Positions 62,956-64,000 of a stretch of 64,000 bases of DNA are shown piece by piece. The stretch comes from Ectobacillus polymachus (GTDB lineage Bacteria > Bacillota > Bacilli > Bacillales > Bacillaceae_G): positions 124,001 to 188,000 of the forward strand of contig NZ_JBLREB010000001.1 of the NCBI RefSeq assembly GCF_048159605.1, in the 5' to 3' direction. The translations under genes and the position numbers were made by a program. Within the stretch, counting starts at the first letter, position 1, and the number at the start of each line of letters is the position of its first letter. The notes beneath the pieces are model-generated. The model ran no database searches and was not told where the DNA came from. It worked only from the letters and a program-made list of their open reading frames with translations.

Positions 62956-63294
62956 CTATTCAAGACTATTATTGTTTGAAGAAGGGTTTGCTAATTTAAG
63001 AAATACTTCATTTATATTTTTCATTCGGTCTTCAACTTTTTTAGCTGCCGCATCGAGAGTGAATCCATCATCCATTAGTTCTTGGATTAGAAGGATCTTT
63101 TTTATGTTTAAGTAGTTATACCTACGAGTAGTCCCTTCACCCGCGTTTTCAGACTCAATGATGCCTTTTTCTTCCCAATAGCGAATTTTTCTGGTAGGTA
63201 CCCCTGTTATATCGGACACTTCTCCTATACCAACAACTAGTTTTTTTAATAAGTCAAAATCAAGTAGTGGCTCTATCTCATGTTTATCACTCAT
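62956..63294 (-). CDS. MerR family regulator
   Basis: A 112-residue regulator with the MerR DNA-binding domain (IGEVSDITGVPTRKIRYWEEKGII and a YNYLNIKKI wing) and a short dimerisation tail, closer to GlnR/TnrA-like small MerR proteins. GGAGGG precedes ATG 63294. Divergent from a CMD-family/MFS operon with an inverted repeat on its promoter. Confidence 0.88.
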   Translation of the reverse strand: MSDKHEIEPLLDFDLLKKLVVGIGEVSDITGVPTRKIRYWEEKGIIESENAGEGTTRRYNYLNIKKILLIQELMDDGFTLDAAAKKVEDRMKNINEVFLKLANPSSNNNSLE

Positions 63295-63368
63295 TCGTTT
63301 CCCTCCGATACTTTACGTAAATATTTTACAATGAAAGTAGAAAACTTACAAATTATTTGTGTAATCTA

Positions 63369-63396
63369 TTGACTTAGTTTGTAATTAAGTTACAAT
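63369..63396 (+). promoter_or_regulatory. Promoter with overlapping inverted repeat for the CMD/MFS operon
   Basis: TTGACT, 16 bp, TACAAT. The inverted repeat TTGTAA-TTAAG-TTACAA (63379-63395) covers the spacer and -10 box, so the divergent MerR protein probably represses here. A second, looser TTACA...TGTAA pair lies just upstream. Confidence 0.65.
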
Positions 63397-63475
63397 AAAT
63401 GAAAATAAAATACATTACAAAATATTCCTAATTAGGGGATGTATCTTATGTGAGTTAATTTAGGAGGGGATTGGT

Positions 63476-63781
63476 TTGTCAAAAAACCCAGATTTTGAAC
63501 GATTCAAAGAAGAATTTCCTGAGCCTGCAAAAATTTTTAGTAATTTATATCAAAGTGTGAGTTCAAAAGCATTAGATGAAAAAACCAAACAATTGGTGTA
63601 TCTCGGTGTACTAACCGCAAATCGATATGGTCCGGCTATTCGTGTCCATATTGCAAAAGCCTTAGAGGCAGGGGCAACACCGGATGAAATTAAGGAAGCG
63701 ATGATGTTGGCTATCCCTGCTGGAGGACTTTGTAATTTTCTTTCGGTCCTTCCGGAGATGATGGATGAACTAAACAAATAA
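63476..63781 (+). CDS. Carboxymuconolactone decarboxylase family protein
   Basis: A 101-residue CMD-fold protein with the family core TKQLVYLGVLTANRYGPAIRVHIAKALEAGATPDEIKEAM. It has no CxxC, so probably not an AhpD-type peroxidase. TTG start after TAGGAGGGGA. Followed 14 bp on by an MFS gene, divergent from a MerR gene. This mirrors the MerR/CMD pair at 41803-42710. Confidence 0.87.
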   Translation: MSKNPDFERFKEEFPEPAKIFSNLYQSVSSKALDEKTKQLVYLGVLTANRYGPAIRVHIAKALEAGATPDEIKEAMMLAIPAGGLCNFLSVLPEMMDELNK

Positions 63782-63795
63782 GGAGGTTTTTGTAC

Positions 63796-64000
63796 TTGGA
63801 AGAGCTTGTTAGAATTGAAAACGCTGTTAAAGAGCGAAGTTACTCTTGGATAACGGCCATACTGTTTTGGTGTGGTTTAGTAGTTGTCTCTAGTCTTTAT
63901 TTAACGATACCTTTAGTATCAATCTTTGCATATATCTTTAAAGTGACTGCTGCTCAAGCAACCTGGACCAGTAGTGCCTTTTCTTTTTTCTATGCATTAG
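63796..64000 (+). CDS. MFS transporter, N-terminal part (runs off the window)
   Basis: TTG 63796 with AGGAGG 10 bp upstream opens a frame that stays open to the window end (68 codons). The first membrane helix (WITAILFWCGLVVVSSLYLTIP) is followed by AQATWTSSAFSFFYAL, typical of the start of 12-helix drug or metabolite MFS proteins. In one operon with the CMD gene. Confidence 0.75.
   Translation, partial: MEELVRIENAVKERSYSWITAILFWCGLVVVSSLYLTIPLVSIFAYIFKVTAAQATWTSSAFSFFYAL

Overview
The window looks like chromosomal DNA of a Bacillus cereus group species or close relative. It is AT-rich and has strong AGGAGG-type ribosome sites. The families are typical of that group: KtrA/KtrB, HelD, a sirtuin, DUF4236 and DUF5391 proteins, a T-box-controlled threonyl-tRNA synthetase, a macrolide-type glycosyltransferase, and many GNAT, MerR, MFS and L,D-transpeptidase genes. 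It is accessory-rich: small operons, divergent regulator/target pairs, and several decaying genes.

Left part (1-6.6 kb): the tail of an ABC importer operon (ATPase, metallo-beta-lactamase-fold hydrolase, inositol-monophosphatase-like enzyme), then gabD, then a MarR/drug-efflux pair. From 6.7 to 11 kb lies a self-contained sigma-54 regulon. A PAS/AAA+ activator is divergent from a Rieske oxygenase and a BCCT transporter. Between them are three TGAGTCTA repeats at an exact 20-bp period and a near-consensus -24/-12 promoter. A second sigma-54 module sits at 48.5-56 kb: activator, paired upstream repeats 50 bp apart, perfect -24/-12 promoter, CaiC-like acyl-CoA ligase and GntP-type permease. An IS605-type insertion lies between this activator and its presumed target.

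Middle part (11-28 kb): a second drug MFS, small membrane and zinc-ribbon proteins, DeoR/HAD and XRE/hydrolase pairs, DinB, MazG, an AraC/GyrI-like regulator, a sirtuin, an amidohydrolase, a secreted protein with six GW modules and an L,D-transpeptidase domain, and a lipoprotein operon. At 29.1-35.1 kb is a cluster built around a 1413-residue double P-type ATPase. Its N-terminal half has lost the DKTGT motif; its C-terminal half is intact and carries calcium-type transport residues. Small glycine-zipper or single-membrane-pass proteins surround it. Two direct copies of a ~400-bp small-membrane-gene unit flank this block.

Right part (36-64 kb): divergent KtrB and KtrA genes; HXXEE, GNAT and GrpB genes; a MerR/carboxymuconolactone-decarboxylase-like pair with a textbook 19-bp-spacer MerR promoter; short dispersed repeats; a lactonase-like beta-propeller pseudogene; glycosyltransferase, P450 and HelD genes; a threonyl-tRNA synthetase behind two tandem T-box leaders; and a second MerR/CMD pair followed by a truncated MFS gene. 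Reading through stops or frame changes shows five damaged loci: lactonase, YkuD transpeptidase, TnpB, an NmrA-like remnant, and one copy of the small membrane gene.
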